From UBA932 sp031548545 (GTDB taxonomy: Bacteria > Bacteroidota > Bacteroidia > Bacteroidales > UBA932), in contig JAVBQY010000016.1 in the NCBI GenBank assembly GCA_031548545.1, positions 1-64,000 on the forward strand: 64,000 nucleotides of DNA, read 5' to 3'. Shown piece by piece: positions 15,010 to 23,111 of this stretch. Position numbers and translations under genes: made by a program. The notes under the pieces were generated by a model. The model saw only the letters and a list, made by a program, of their open reading frames with translations, was not told the DNA's origin and ran no database searches. Position 1 is the first letter of the stretch. The number at the start of each line of letters is the position of its first letter.

Positions 15010-15931
15010 GATTGTACAAGGACATGGATTCCGTGGCGTGGTAAATTATGTCTTGGATAAGGATAACGCTCAGTTGCTATATGCCGAAGGAGTACGGACA
15101 AAAGACAAGGATTCCATTATCCAAAGTTTCGTTACCCAAAGCAAAATGAATCCGAAGATCACGAAACCGATTGCTCATATCTCGTTGGATTTTTCCGTAC
15201 AGGATAAAGCCAAGCTGACGGATGAATTGATGGTAGGTGCAGCACAAGAATACCTAAAGAAGATGGGATATGAAAACACTCAGTACATCATCGTCCGGCA
15301 CCACGACACCGATCACCCGCACGTTCACATGGCAATAAACCGAATCGACAACGACGGCAAACGAATTACCGACCAGAATGAAAAGCTACGGAGCACAAAG
15401 GTCTGTATGGAGTTGACGAAGAAAGACGGACTTTACATCGCTTCGGGTAAAGAGAACGTAAAGGAACATCGCCTGAAAGAGCCGGATAAAACCAAGTATG
15501 AGATTTATCATGCTCTGCAACAGGCCATGCCCAAATGCCTGAACTGGCAGCAATTGCAAACAGAATTGCAAAAATCCGGTATTACGATTGACCTCCGCAA
15601 AAACGGCAGTACTGAAAAAGTGCAAGGCGTACGCTTCGACAAAAATGGCTACGGATTCAACGGTTCAAAGATTGACCGGTCATGCAGTTATTCCAAAATC
15701 AGTATTCAATTGCAGCAGAATGACAGGCAGCAGCAAACAGATTTACACCAGCAGCCACAGACTTTCGGGCAAGATCACTCGTCTGGCTTATCATCTATGG
15801 TAGAATCCGTCGCATCCGGTCTGGGTGGATTATTCGATATCCAACCCTCCTCCGGGTACGATGAAAATGAAGTCGAAGCCATGAAACAAGAGGCTAAGAA
15901 GAAGAAAAAGAAAAGAGGACGTAGAATATAA
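14999..15931 (+). CDS. MOB-P-type relaxase (mobilization protein)
   Basis: DNA-nicking relaxase that would cut oriT and lead the strand into a recipient. About 310 residues from ATG 14999 (MIAKIVQGHGF); an ATG at 14993 would add two. The N-terminal domain has GVVNYVLDKD and the metal-binding histidine motif RHHDTDHPHVHMAINRI (about residues 100-115). The C-terminal part is low in recognisable domains and ends in a very basic tail (KKKKKKRGRRI). It overlaps the MobC-like gene by 11 bp and is followed after 21 bp by a membrane protein gene. The catalytic region looks intact, so mobilization in trans remains possible if MobC and oriT work. Confidence 0.88.
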   Translation: MIAKIVQGHGFRGVVNYVLDKDNAQLLYAEGVRTKDKDSIIQSFVTQSKMNPKITKPIAHISLDFSVQDKAKLTDELMVGAAQEYLKKMGYENTQYIIVRHHDTDHPHVHMAINRIDNDGKRITDQNEKLRSTKVCMELTKKDGLYIASGKENVKEHRLKEPDKTKYEIYHALQQAMPKCLNWQQLQTELQKSGITIDLRKNGSTEKVQGVRFDKNGYGFNGSKIDRSCSYSKISIQLQQNDRQQQTDLHQQPQTFGQDHSSGLSSMVESVASGLGGLFDIQPSSGYDENEVEAMKQEAKKKKKKRGRRI

Positions 15932-15952
15932 ACCACTTAAAAATCAAAAAAT

Positions 15953-16678
15953 ATGGCAACAGAAAAAATGGATGCTTCGGCAGTATATGCATTGTTCGAA
16001 GAAGTAAAACAAAAAATTGTAGAACAGGGTAAGAAAGCAGATCACCCCGTTCAAGTAGATTCAACGGTTAATTCCGCAGAAATAACGACGTTAATAGAAA
16101 AATCACTAAAAGTTATAGACCAAAAGCGGTTTACACCGGAGCAAATAGAGGAATTGCAGGAAAACATGGCAGAATTCGCCGGATGCGCATTAGGAAAATC
16201 TTTTGAAAAATTAGATGGAGATTTTCTTAAAATTACCGACCTCATCAACCAAATCAACAAGAAGATTGAACCGCTGAATGTCCCTCAGAACTTTGTTATC
16301 AGGAGAGAACATGCTTTCAGTGTGGACTTCAAGAACAGCAAAGCCGCTATCACCATGATAACAATGGGTTTGGTCATTCTTCTTTCAGTAGCCGGGAACG
16401 TTTGGCAAACCACTCGTAACAGTCAACTGAGAGATAACGACTTAAAGTATCGCTATATCAACATGCAAGGTGAAGCCAATCCTGAAAGCCTACTCAAACT
16501 GGAAACCGTCTTTACCTATGACCGGAACAAAGACAGCATTGCTGTCATCCGCAAACGGGTAGAAACCTATGAACGTTTGGTCAAAGAACAAGCCGAGAAG
16601 ATAGAGCGGGCAAGACTGAATGCAAAGGAAGCGGAAAGGTTGGAAAGGGAGGTGGAATCGGTGAAAAGCAGGAAATAA
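15953..16678 (+). CDS. Coiled-coil membrane protein of the mobilization module
   Basis: A 241-residue protein that I do not recognise beyond its place: proteins like this often follow the relaxase in Bacteroides mobilizable elements. It has an acidic N-terminal half with helical stretches (EQIEELQENMAEFAG), one membrane segment at about residues 131-151 (AAITMITMGLVILLSVAGNV) and a C-terminal coiled coil rich in Glu, Lys and Arg (EQAEKIERARLNAKEAERLE). No signal peptide. It might tether the relaxosome to the membrane or to a coupling protein; this is inference. Confidence 0.65.
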   Translation: MATEKMDASAVYALFEEVKQKIVEQGKKADHPVQVDSTVNSAEITTLIEKSLKVIDQKRFTPEQIEELQENMAEFAGCALGKSFEKLDGDFLKITDLINQINKKIEPLNVPQNFVIRREHAFSVDFKNSKAAITMITMGLVILLSVAGNVWQTTRNSQLRDNDLKYRYINMQGEANPESLLKLETVFTYDRNKDSIAVIRKRVETYERLVKEQAEKIERARLNAKEAERLEREVESVKSRK

Positions 16679-16712
16679 AAGGCTATTTCCGTTTTTATCA
16701 CATATTATTGTG

Positions 16713-16720
16713 TATATTTG
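16713..16720 (+). promoter_or_regulatory. -7 box for the XRE-led cargo operon
   Basis: TATATTTG, 38 bp before the XRE start. A small dyad, CACA-N6-TGTG (16699-16712), directly abuts it and could be the operator of the XRE protein. No convincing -33. Confidence 0.5.
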
Positions 16721-16758
16721 CACATTAAGTTTGAGATGTTAATTATATATCTATCCCA

Positions 16759-16962
16759 ATGGAACTAAATAGAATTAAGGAAGTTCTTGACGAAAAAGGA
16801 ATTAAACAAACTTGGCTGGCTGAAAAGTTAGGTAAGAGCTTCAACATGGTAAACGCTTATGTGTGTAACCGGAAGCAGCCGAGTTTGGAAGTTCTGAACC
16901 AGATTGCAGAGATATTGCAGTTGAGTGTGAAGGATTTGATAGTGGAAAACAAAAGGAGATAA
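16759..16962 (+). CDS. Small XRE-family (Cro/C1-type) regulator
   Basis: A 67-residue protein that is essentially one helix-turn-helix domain: IKQTWLAEKLGKSFNMVNAYVCNRKQPSLEVLNQIAEIL. Such single-domain regulators commonly control restriction, toxin or defence genes. Its stop codon is followed after 2 bp by the start of the metallophosphoesterase-STAND gene, so the two are almost certainly cotranscribed and probably translationally coupled. It most likely represses its own promoter at 16713-16720. Confidence 0.88.
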   Translation: MELNRIKEVLDEKGIKQTWLAEKLGKSFNMVNAYVCNRKQPSLEVLNQIAEILQLSVKDLIVENKRR

Positions 16963-16964
16963 TT

Positions 16965-19900
16965 ATGAAGCAAATTAAGATTATTCAAGTTTCAGATATT
17001 CATTTTGAATGGAACGAGCCAGAAAACCAAGGATTGGTACTAAATGCCTTTTTTAAGGATTTGGAAACAACTATTGACTCTAAAGTTAGCAAAGAGAATA
17101 TATATTGTATAATTTCCGGAGATTTAGTAAACCAAGGCGGTTCACAAAGGACTTACGATGATTTCTACAATAAGTTCATTCAAAAAATATCCACATTTAT
17201 CCCTATTAATCAAATATTTTGCGTACCTGGTAATCATGACCTCAATAGATCTATTATTGAAAGTGTTTTTGCAAACCACCAAGAAATCCTATCTAAAGAA
17301 TATCAAGAAACCGAATTTAATGAATTTGTAAAAGAAAAAGATAATATATTACAGAAAAAATTTGCTCATTACAGTGACTTTTGTGTCCACAAACTAAAGA
17401 AAACAAATTTCAATTTATATGGATTTGCCGAATTTCCCATACCTGAAATAAGTATTTTCTGTTTAAATAGCGCATTATTATCTTCTGGAGGATATAATGG
17501 AATCAACGATTTTGGCAAATTAAAAATAGAAACATCTGAGTTAAATAAATGGATACAAGAAAATGATGGCAGAACAAAAATATTAGTAATGCATCATCCA
17601 ATGGAACATTTATCTGAATTTGCTCAAAACGAAATCAAGTCGATGCTAAGAAATAACAGCATAAACATATTAATATCAGGTCACAATCATGATCAAGAGA
17701 TCAATAATAACTATATCACCGACCAGTATAATTGCATAAAATGTTCCTCTCCTCAATTGTTCTCAAATAAAAAAGATTTAAATGGTTATGCTATTCTTAA
17801 TTTTGAGAATAACGAAATTTCAAGCATTGAGTATAGGCAGTGGTCTCCTCGGCAAAGAAAATTCATGTCAGGCCAAGAATTCTCAGGCACAGATAGTGGT
17901 ATAAAACTATTTGATAGAAAAAAAACAGATTCTGTAGACACTACAACTCTTATATTAGAGAGGGAATTTCAGAAGTCTATGAAGGCTTATTCAAAAACAC
18001 CCAAATGGACAGATCGATTCTTAAGTAATTGCCCTCCGAATACTATATCCAGAGAAAAGGAAGAGCGATTGGATTATTTGCACATAATTAACAAGCCAGA
18101 GAATTATCAAATTATCGCAGCTCCACAATTTGGACTCACTTGCTTTGCTAGATATTTAGCTATGAAAGTGTGGGAAATTAAAAAAGAATTTTGGTTGTAT
18201 TTCAACTGTTCAAATTGGAGACTATCAGTTATAGATTCTGAAATAGAGGATAATATTTTTTTATATAATATTAAACAAGAAGACATCAAATGCCTGTTGC
18301 TTGATGACTGGTATAACAAACATAAAGATTCGCAAAAAATATTAGCAAAATTAAGAAAACAATTTCCAGACATCCCATACATCATATTTTCAAATTATGA
18401 TGACACAATTGTCATCCAAGGATTGGATACAGAAGAAAGTCATAAAGGATTTAAACAGCTATACTTAAGAGAATTAAGCAGAAATGCTCTGAGAATAATT
18501 GTTAGAAATTTCAACGATGAACAGCAAATTGCAGAAGAAAACTGTGTTTTAGAAAGATTATCTCTTGATTTAACCGACTTAAATATTCATAGAACTCCTT
18601 TAAACTGCTTACAATTACTATTATCTTTCCTAAACAACTTCGAAGATAGACCTGTAAATAGATCAAAAGTATTCTCTTATATATTACAATTAATTTTTAA
18701 TAACCCAGGAAAGCTTTTTCATGGAGACACATTAGACGAAGATGATTGTTCTTTCATTTTGGGTTACTTTTGCGAATATCTATTAAAGAACAACAAAGAT
18801 TCTTTTTCGGAATCTGAATTTCTAAGTGTTACTAAGCCATTTAAAGAGGCAAATTATAACAACTCAAACCTGTCCGATCTTTTGCTGGTACTTAAAAACA
18901 ATCAAATATTAGTAGATTGCTATGGAAATTTAAAATTCCGTTTTTCATACTGGATATATTATTTTGCAGCGGCAAGGATGAAATTAGTACCTGAGTTTGC
19001 AAAATATATGTTCGAACAGAAGCATTCTGCATATTATCCAGAAATTATAGAGTTTTATACAGGAACAGATGGGGCAAGGAATGATGCTGCAGAAATAATA
19101 ATAAACGATTTAAACACATTATCAAAACGTGTTCATGGTAATATCGGAATACAGGAAGACATTAACCCTTTTTCTGATATCAAGTGGCGGTTAGTTGAGA
19201 CCAAAAGTGGATTAACTCAGGAACAATTAGAAGAAAATATACGCAATTCAAAGTTGCCAGATGAAATAAAAGACGTTATAGCAGACACTAATTACAACAG
19301 TGTAAAACCTTATAATCAGACGATTAACAATTTCCTAGAAGAGTACGATGTTAAGAATTTAATGGAATTGGCAAGATCGGCATCAAGAGCATTACGAAAT
19401 AGTCTATTCATATCTTCTGATTTGAAAGAACAGCTATCTCAAGAAATATATAAAGCTTGGAAAGAAATTATAAGAGGATTATTTTTAATAGCCCCTATGA
19501 TGGCAAGAAATGGATTTGGAGGTATCGGAGGTGCTCGGTTCAGATTATCTGATGATTTCCCAAAAGAATACTCAGAGTGTCTAAAAAGCATTCTGATTAA
19601 CATGCCCTATAATGTTGTTAGCTGGTATAAAGATGACATTTATTCGGATAAAATAGCACCTTTGCTAGAAAAGTATCTTATACAATATGAAGACCCTATC
19701 GTACGCCATATTATTGCATTGTTAATTTGCCACAGTCGTCCCAGAAATTGGCAAAATATGATATTAGAATATATAGAAACGGTGCATAAAAACTCATACT
19801 ATTTAGGGGATTTGTATTCTAATTTACGTGCAAACTACAGTGTCCAGTTTATGTCTCAAGCAGAGTTAGTACAATCAGAAAGATTAATAAAAGCATGCTG

Positions 19901-20006
19901 GGCAAAGCATGACACTGGTAGTAAACTGCCGGGGAAAGATATTATCGCCAAAGTTTCAGATAATATCCTTCCTGAACGAAATGTAGATGGTGAAATAGAT
20001 TGCTAA
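16965..20006 (+). CDS. Metallophosphoesterase fused to a STAND-like region with degenerate P-loop
   Basis: A 1013-residue two-part protein. Residues 1-250 are a calcineurin-like metallophosphoesterase with every metal-binding motif intact: SDIH (D11, H13), GD (52-53), GNHD (89-92), MHHP (209-212) and GHNHD (239-243). Residues ~370-560 look like a NACHT/STAND NTPase: IIAAPQFGLTCFARYLA stands where the Walker A should be, with the invariant lysine replaced by leucine; IKCLLLDDW is a Walker B-like strand; YLRELSRNALRIIVRNF and later FRFSYWIYYFAAARM resemble conserved STAND elements. The remainder is helical. The DNA is visibly more A+T-rich than its neighbours. By analogy with effector-STAND proteins it may be an antiphage protein; this is inference and the partner genes support it only by context. 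Confidence 0.72.
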   Translation: MKQIKIIQVSDIHFEWNEPENQGLVLNAFFKDLETTIDSKVSKENIYCIISGDLVNQGGSQRTYDDFYNKFIQKISTFIPINQIFCVPGNHDLNRSIIESVFANHQEILSKEYQETEFNEFVKEKDNILQKKFAHYSDFCVHKLKKTNFNLYGFAEFPIPEISIFCLNSALLSSGGYNGINDFGKLKIETSELNKWIQENDGRTKILVMHHPMEHLSEFAQNEIKSMLRNNSINILISGHNHDQEINNNYITDQYNCIKCSSPQLFSNKKDLNGYAILNFENNEISSIEYRQWSPRQRKFMSGQEFSGTDSGIKLFDRKKTDSVDTTTLILEREFQKSMKAYSKTPKWTDRFLSNCPPNTISREKEERLDYLHIINKPENYQIIAAPQFGLTCFARYLAMKVWEIKKEFWLYFNCSNWRLSVIDSEIEDNIFLYNIKQEDIKCLLLDDWYNKHKDSQKILAKLRKQFPDIPYIIFSNYDDTIVIQGLDTEESHKGFKQLYLRELSRNALRIIVRNFNDEQQIAEENCVLERLSLDLTDLNIHRTPLNCLQLLLSFLNNFEDRPVNRSKVFSYILQLIFNNPGKLFHGDTLDEDDCSFILGYFCEYLLKNNKDSFSESEFLSVTKPFKEANYNNSNLSDLLLVLKNNQILVDCYGNLKFRFSYWIYYFAAARMKLVPEFAKYMFEQKHSAYYPEIIEFYTGTDGARNDAAEIIINDLNTLSKRVHGNIGIQEDINPFSDIKWRLVETKSGLTQEQLEENIRNSKLPDEIKDVIADTNYNSVKPYNQTINNFLEEYDVKNLMELARSASRALRNSLFISSDLKEQLSQEIYKAWKEIIRGLFLIAPMMARNGFGGIGGARFRLSDDFPKEYSECLKSILINMPYNVVSWYKDDIYSDKIAPLLEKYLIQYEDPIVRHIIALLICHSRPRNWQNMILEYIETVHKNSYYLGDLYSNLRANYSVQFMSQAELVQSERLIKACWAKHDTGSKLPGKDIIAKVSDNILPERNVDGEIDC

Positions 20007-20060
20007 AACGAGGTAGCTACATCTATTTATACATTACAATTCTTACAATATAGAATAAAT

Positions 20061-21521
20061 ATGATTACCAAAGGCGAACTCAAACATATCCTGACTGATA
20101 CAGAAAGTTATCATGCTGAGCGGACTATCTCTATCGACAATGCCGATAAATTCTGTCAGGCTATTTGTGCGTTTTCCAACGATCTTCCAGGAAGTGGCAA
20201 GAATGGTTACCTGATTATCGGTGCATATGATAACGGAAAATTATCCGGCTTGAATGTCAATGATAAACTGTTGCTTCAAATCAGCAATATCCGTACAGAC
20301 GGGAACATATTACCCCAGCCTGTAATGACGGTTGAGAAGTTCAGTTTTGAAGATGGCGATATATTGGTAGCAGAAGTTCAGCCATCGGAGTTTCCACCTG
20401 TGCGTTATCGCGGAAGGGTTTGGGTACGTGTAGGCCCTCGTAAAAGCATCGCTTCGGAAGCCGAAGAAAAGATTCTGACTGAACGGCGGCTTTCCAATGT
20501 CCATACTTTCGATGCCATGCCTTGTTTGGGAACTACTATGGTAGATTTGGACATATCGCTTATCAAACGGGAATTTCTTCCCAAAGCTGTTGCCGAAGAA
20601 GTGCTGGCCGAAGATAAACGTCCCATCGAAGAACAACTGGCATCGCTTGGTTTCTACGATTTGCGCTATAACTGCCCGACCAATGGTGCCATTATTCTGT
20701 TTGGCAAGAATCCTGAGCGATATTTACATGGTTCCTACGTTCAATACGTCCGGTTTAAAGGCAAAGACAGGGCTGGCGATATCATCAATGAGCATAAATT
20801 CAGTGGAAACCTGTGTAAAGAGCTGGCGAAGATAGACACGTTCATAGAAACAAGCATTTCCCAGAAACGCCCGATTCCGGTAAGTGTGCTAAGGGAAGAA
20901 ACCGTTTCCAAATATCCGTATTGGGCTACTCGTGAGTTACTGATGAACGCCATCATGCACCGTGACTACGAAACCAACGCCCCGGCACAGTTCTACGAAT
21001 ACGACGACCGGATTGAAGTTCAAAACCCCGGTGGATTATATGGGAAAGTCAGCCCCGCCAACTTCCCGAATGTTAGCGACTATCGCAATCCGTTTATAGC
21101 CGAAGCCATGAAGATATTGGGTTATGTCAATCGTTTCAGCCGTGGCGTGTATCGGGTTCAAAAGGAATTAGTAGAGAACGGTAACGGCGAAGCATCTTTC
21201 GATTTTTCTTTGATTACCGCTTTCAGGGTAGTAGAAAAGGTTTCAGGAAAGTATTTTGAGGCAGGTTTTGGTGCAGATAATATGCAGGAAGCCCAAGAAA
21301 CCCCCAAGAAACCCCCAAGAAACCCCCAAGAAACCCCCAAGAACATCCAAGAAGAGATAGTTGCAATAATCAGAACTAATCCACATGTGACACGTAATGA
21401 GTTAGCTGCATCATTGAACCGTTCCTCCGAAAGTATAAGGCATCATTTACAACAGCTAACCCAAAAAGGTGTCATCAAACACGAAGGTTCCACTAAAGCT
21501 GGGAAGTGGGTTGTCGTGTAG
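20061..21521 (+). CDS. AlbA_2/Schlafen-type regulator with HATPase-like and winged-helix domains
   Basis: A 486-residue protein. Residues ~10-140 form an AlbA_2 (Schlafen-type, putative DNA- or RNA-binding) domain (NGYLIIGAYDNGKLSGL; RYRGRVWVRVGPR). Residues ~280-395 are an HATPase_c_4 module with N-box ELLMNAIMHRDY (292-303) and QNPGGLYG (321-328). Residues ~430-486 are a winged helix (RNELAASLNRSSESIRHHLQQLTQKGVI). Between the last two lies an 11-residue repeat (QETPKKPPRNP) encoded by 11-bp DNA repeats. It follows the MPE-STAND gene by 54 bp with no clear promoter between, so it is likely in the same transcript. Similar proteins are annotated as transcriptional regulators; a role in control of the cargo is inferred. 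Confidence 0.82.
   Translation: MITKGELKHILTDTESYHAERTISIDNADKFCQAICAFSNDLPGSGKNGYLIIGAYDNGKLSGLNVNDKLLLQISNIRTDGNILPQPVMTVEKFSFEDGDILVAEVQPSEFPPVRYRGRVWVRVGPRKSIASEAEEKILTERRLSNVHTFDAMPCLGTTMVDLDISLIKREFLPKAVAEEVLAEDKRPIEEQLASLGFYDLRYNCPTNGAIILFGKNPERYLHGSYVQYVRFKGKDRAGDIINEHKFSGNLCKELAKIDTFIETSISQKRPIPVSVLREETVSKYPYWATRELLMNAIMHRDYETNAPAQFYEYDDRIEVQNPGGLYGKVSPANFPNVSDYRNPFIAEAMKILGYVNRFSRGVYRVQKELVENGNGEASFDFSLITAFRVVEKVSGKYFEAGFGADNMQEAQETPKKPPRNPQETPKNIQEEIVAIIRTNPHVTRNELAASLNRSSESIRHHLQQLTQKGVIKHEGSTKAGKWVVV
21291..21344 (+). repeat. 11-bp tandem repeat in coding sequence, about 4.9 copies
   Basis: Units of CCCCCAAGAAA begin at 21301, 21312, 21323 and 21334, with a partial copy before them. 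The unit is not a multiple of three, and both other frames meet a stop soon after the array (near 21360 and 21380). Gain or loss of one unit would cut off the winged-helix domain. Confidence 0.9.
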
Positions 21522-21947
21522 GATATAGCCTGGACGGTTGAATTTAGTTTGCCATTATAAACCCAGAGTATAGAAATAGAAAACAAATTCAACTCAAACG
21601 CCATGTCTCAAACATTTTTTGAAGCCAAAAGAAGTCAAATCCGGCAAAATGACTATCTTTGTGCCTATAAACCATTTGCAACCCCATTGTGGTAACAGTC
21701 AAGAAACCAACTAACTAAAGTTGATTTTCAACCCTTACAAATGGGCTGAAAAAACAGCGGTACATCACGTATATTGAAAGTGTTCATAAACAGCAACTTG
21801 CATTTGCCCCCAAATTCTGTGAAGTTGTAAAAAAGAGGTCTGTACCGTTTAGAGCGTTAGAACGCTGTTAGTCAATTTTGTAAATATGCTGCATCGGCAG
21901 CTGATAAAAGAAACCGATACGACGTTTTTTCTGAGACTGTCAATAAA
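21522..21947. other. Non-coding right edge of the island
   Basis: A 426-bp stretch with no convincing gene. It contains an orphan -7-like box TATCTTTG (21654-21661), several small perfect dyads (GTTGA-TTT-TCAAC at 21720-21732; AGCGTT-AG-AACGCT at 21853-21866), and TGCATCGG at 21889-21896, which also occurs in the last codons of mnmE. This is where the island should end. No integrase is readable on either strand; the region may be the scar of one. Confidence 0.5.
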
Positions 21948-23042
21948 TCAGAAACGTTCCAAACGTTCTCCCGAATCATAAACAATATATGTTTTGCCGG
22001 CTTCCATTAAAACAGCGCGGGCTCTTTTTCCTTCGAAATTTTCTTTATTATCAACATTCACATCCACAACCTTATCGCCATAAAAGCCTAAGATGTCAGG
22101 GAAAATGGTGTGGCCTACATAAATCCGCTTCACGCCATACAGCTTTAAAGCCTCTTCCACTTTATCTTTTGCAATGGGACTATATTTCAAATCGCTGCGT
22201 ACCATACCGCGGTACCACAAAGGACCATTGTTTCCGAATAAAAATGTAGCTAAGGGCGAAATACCCCGTTCCGCCTTGGTGCTTATCAGGTAGCGGCTCA
22301 CCGTATCATTTACCGTTTCAATACTTAGCTTTCGTGCAAGAAACTCAGGGCTAAGCCCGGCATGAACAAATAAATTATCACCAACAACCTGCATGGTGTT
22401 CCTCGACTGCAACCAGCGCCCCAGTTCACTATCGGCACTCCAGAGTTGACAGTATTCCATCTCCATTTGTTTAGCCAAATTACGGTATTTTTCACGGGTG
22501 TATTTCAAATTATTACGCAATACCATTTCTTCATGATTTCCCAGCACAAAACTCAGCTTACCTCCAGCTTGTGCCGCCTCCTCTTCCAACTTATAAAGTA
22601 ACCAAAAAATAGGCACTATATCATTTCCTCGGTCAAATACATCACCAATAATCATGAGGTGGTTCTGGCCGAATATCCAACGGTAGCTGCTATCAATAAC
22701 CTTACCGGCTTTTAATATAGACACCATATAGTCCATATCGCCATGCGGATCAGAAACAATAAATAGACTTGCAGGTTGCGGATCTTTCCAGGCCGGGCGA
22801 CGAATATCGTGCAAACGAACGTCAAAGCGATACTGTCCGTCATTGGAATATATGGGCAGCGACAAAGCGGCAGTGTTCTTATATACGGTGTCCGATAATA
22901 CGCCCGAACTATCTATTCTGACACAACGTATACCATTCTTTATATGAAAGATATAAGGCCCGTCTATTCCGGTTGACACCCCTTCCTTTGCCTGCAAACC
23001 GGCTGAAAGGAACAGGACAATTACAATAAAAATTCTATGCAT
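21948..23042 (-). CDS. Exported calcineurin-like phosphoesterase
   Basis: A secreted metallophosphatase of 364 residues from ATG 23042 (MHRIFIVIVLFLSAGLQAKEG), chosen because it starts a good signal peptide; an upstream start at 23093 would put 17 polar residues ahead and overlap a terminator hairpin. Metal-binding motifs are SDPHGD, GDVFDRG, GNHEEM and the final GHT in VGHTIFPD, the PPP-like bacterial group related to ApaH/protein phosphatases. Lying after susC-susD it could release phosphate from organic substrates brought to the cell surface. A hairpin with T-run separates it from susD, so cotranscription is uncertain. Substrate unknown. Confidence 0.85.
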   Translation of the reverse strand: MHRIFIVIVLFLSAGLQAKEGVSTGIDGPYIFHIKNGIRCVRIDSSGVLSDTVYKNTAALSLPIYSNDGQYRFDVRLHDIRRPAWKDPQPASLFIVSDPHGDMDYMVSILKAGKVIDSSYRWIFGQNHLMIIGDVFDRGNDIVPIFWLLYKLEEEAAQAGGKLSFVLGNHEEMVLRNNLKYTREKYRNLAKQMEMEYCQLWSADSELGRWLQSRNTMQVVGDNLFVHAGLSPEFLARKLSIETVNDTVSRYLISTKAERGISPLATFLFGNNGPLWYRGMVRSDLKYSPIAKDKVEEALKLYGVKRIYVGHTIFPDILGFYGDKVVDVNVDNKENFEGKRARAVLMEAGKTYIVYDSGERLERF

Positions 23043-23060
23043 AAAAAACGAATTTATGAT

Positions 23061-23084
23061 AAAAGAGCCGGAATTACCCGGCCC
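23061..23084 (-). terminator. Hairpin terminator or attenuator after susD
   Basis: On the minus strand GGGCCGG, 6-nt loop, CCGGCTC, then TTTTATC. It lies between susD and the phosphatase gene and would reduce read-through. Confidence 0.6.
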
Positions 23085-23111
23085 TTTCCACACCTAAATA
23101 TTAACCTGATT

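Noticed and set aside
13106..21612. 10-bp inverted repeat TTTGAGACAT (13106-13115) / ATGTCTCAAA (21603-21612) near both island edges
   Set aside because: No symmetric flanks or target duplication, and the left copy belongs to the local TGAGAC repeats, so chance is likely.
21654..21661. TATCTTTG as a promoter of an integrase gene at the island right edge
   Set aside because: No -33 at the right distance and no coding frame follows for nearly 300 bp; kept only as a note in the intergenic entry.
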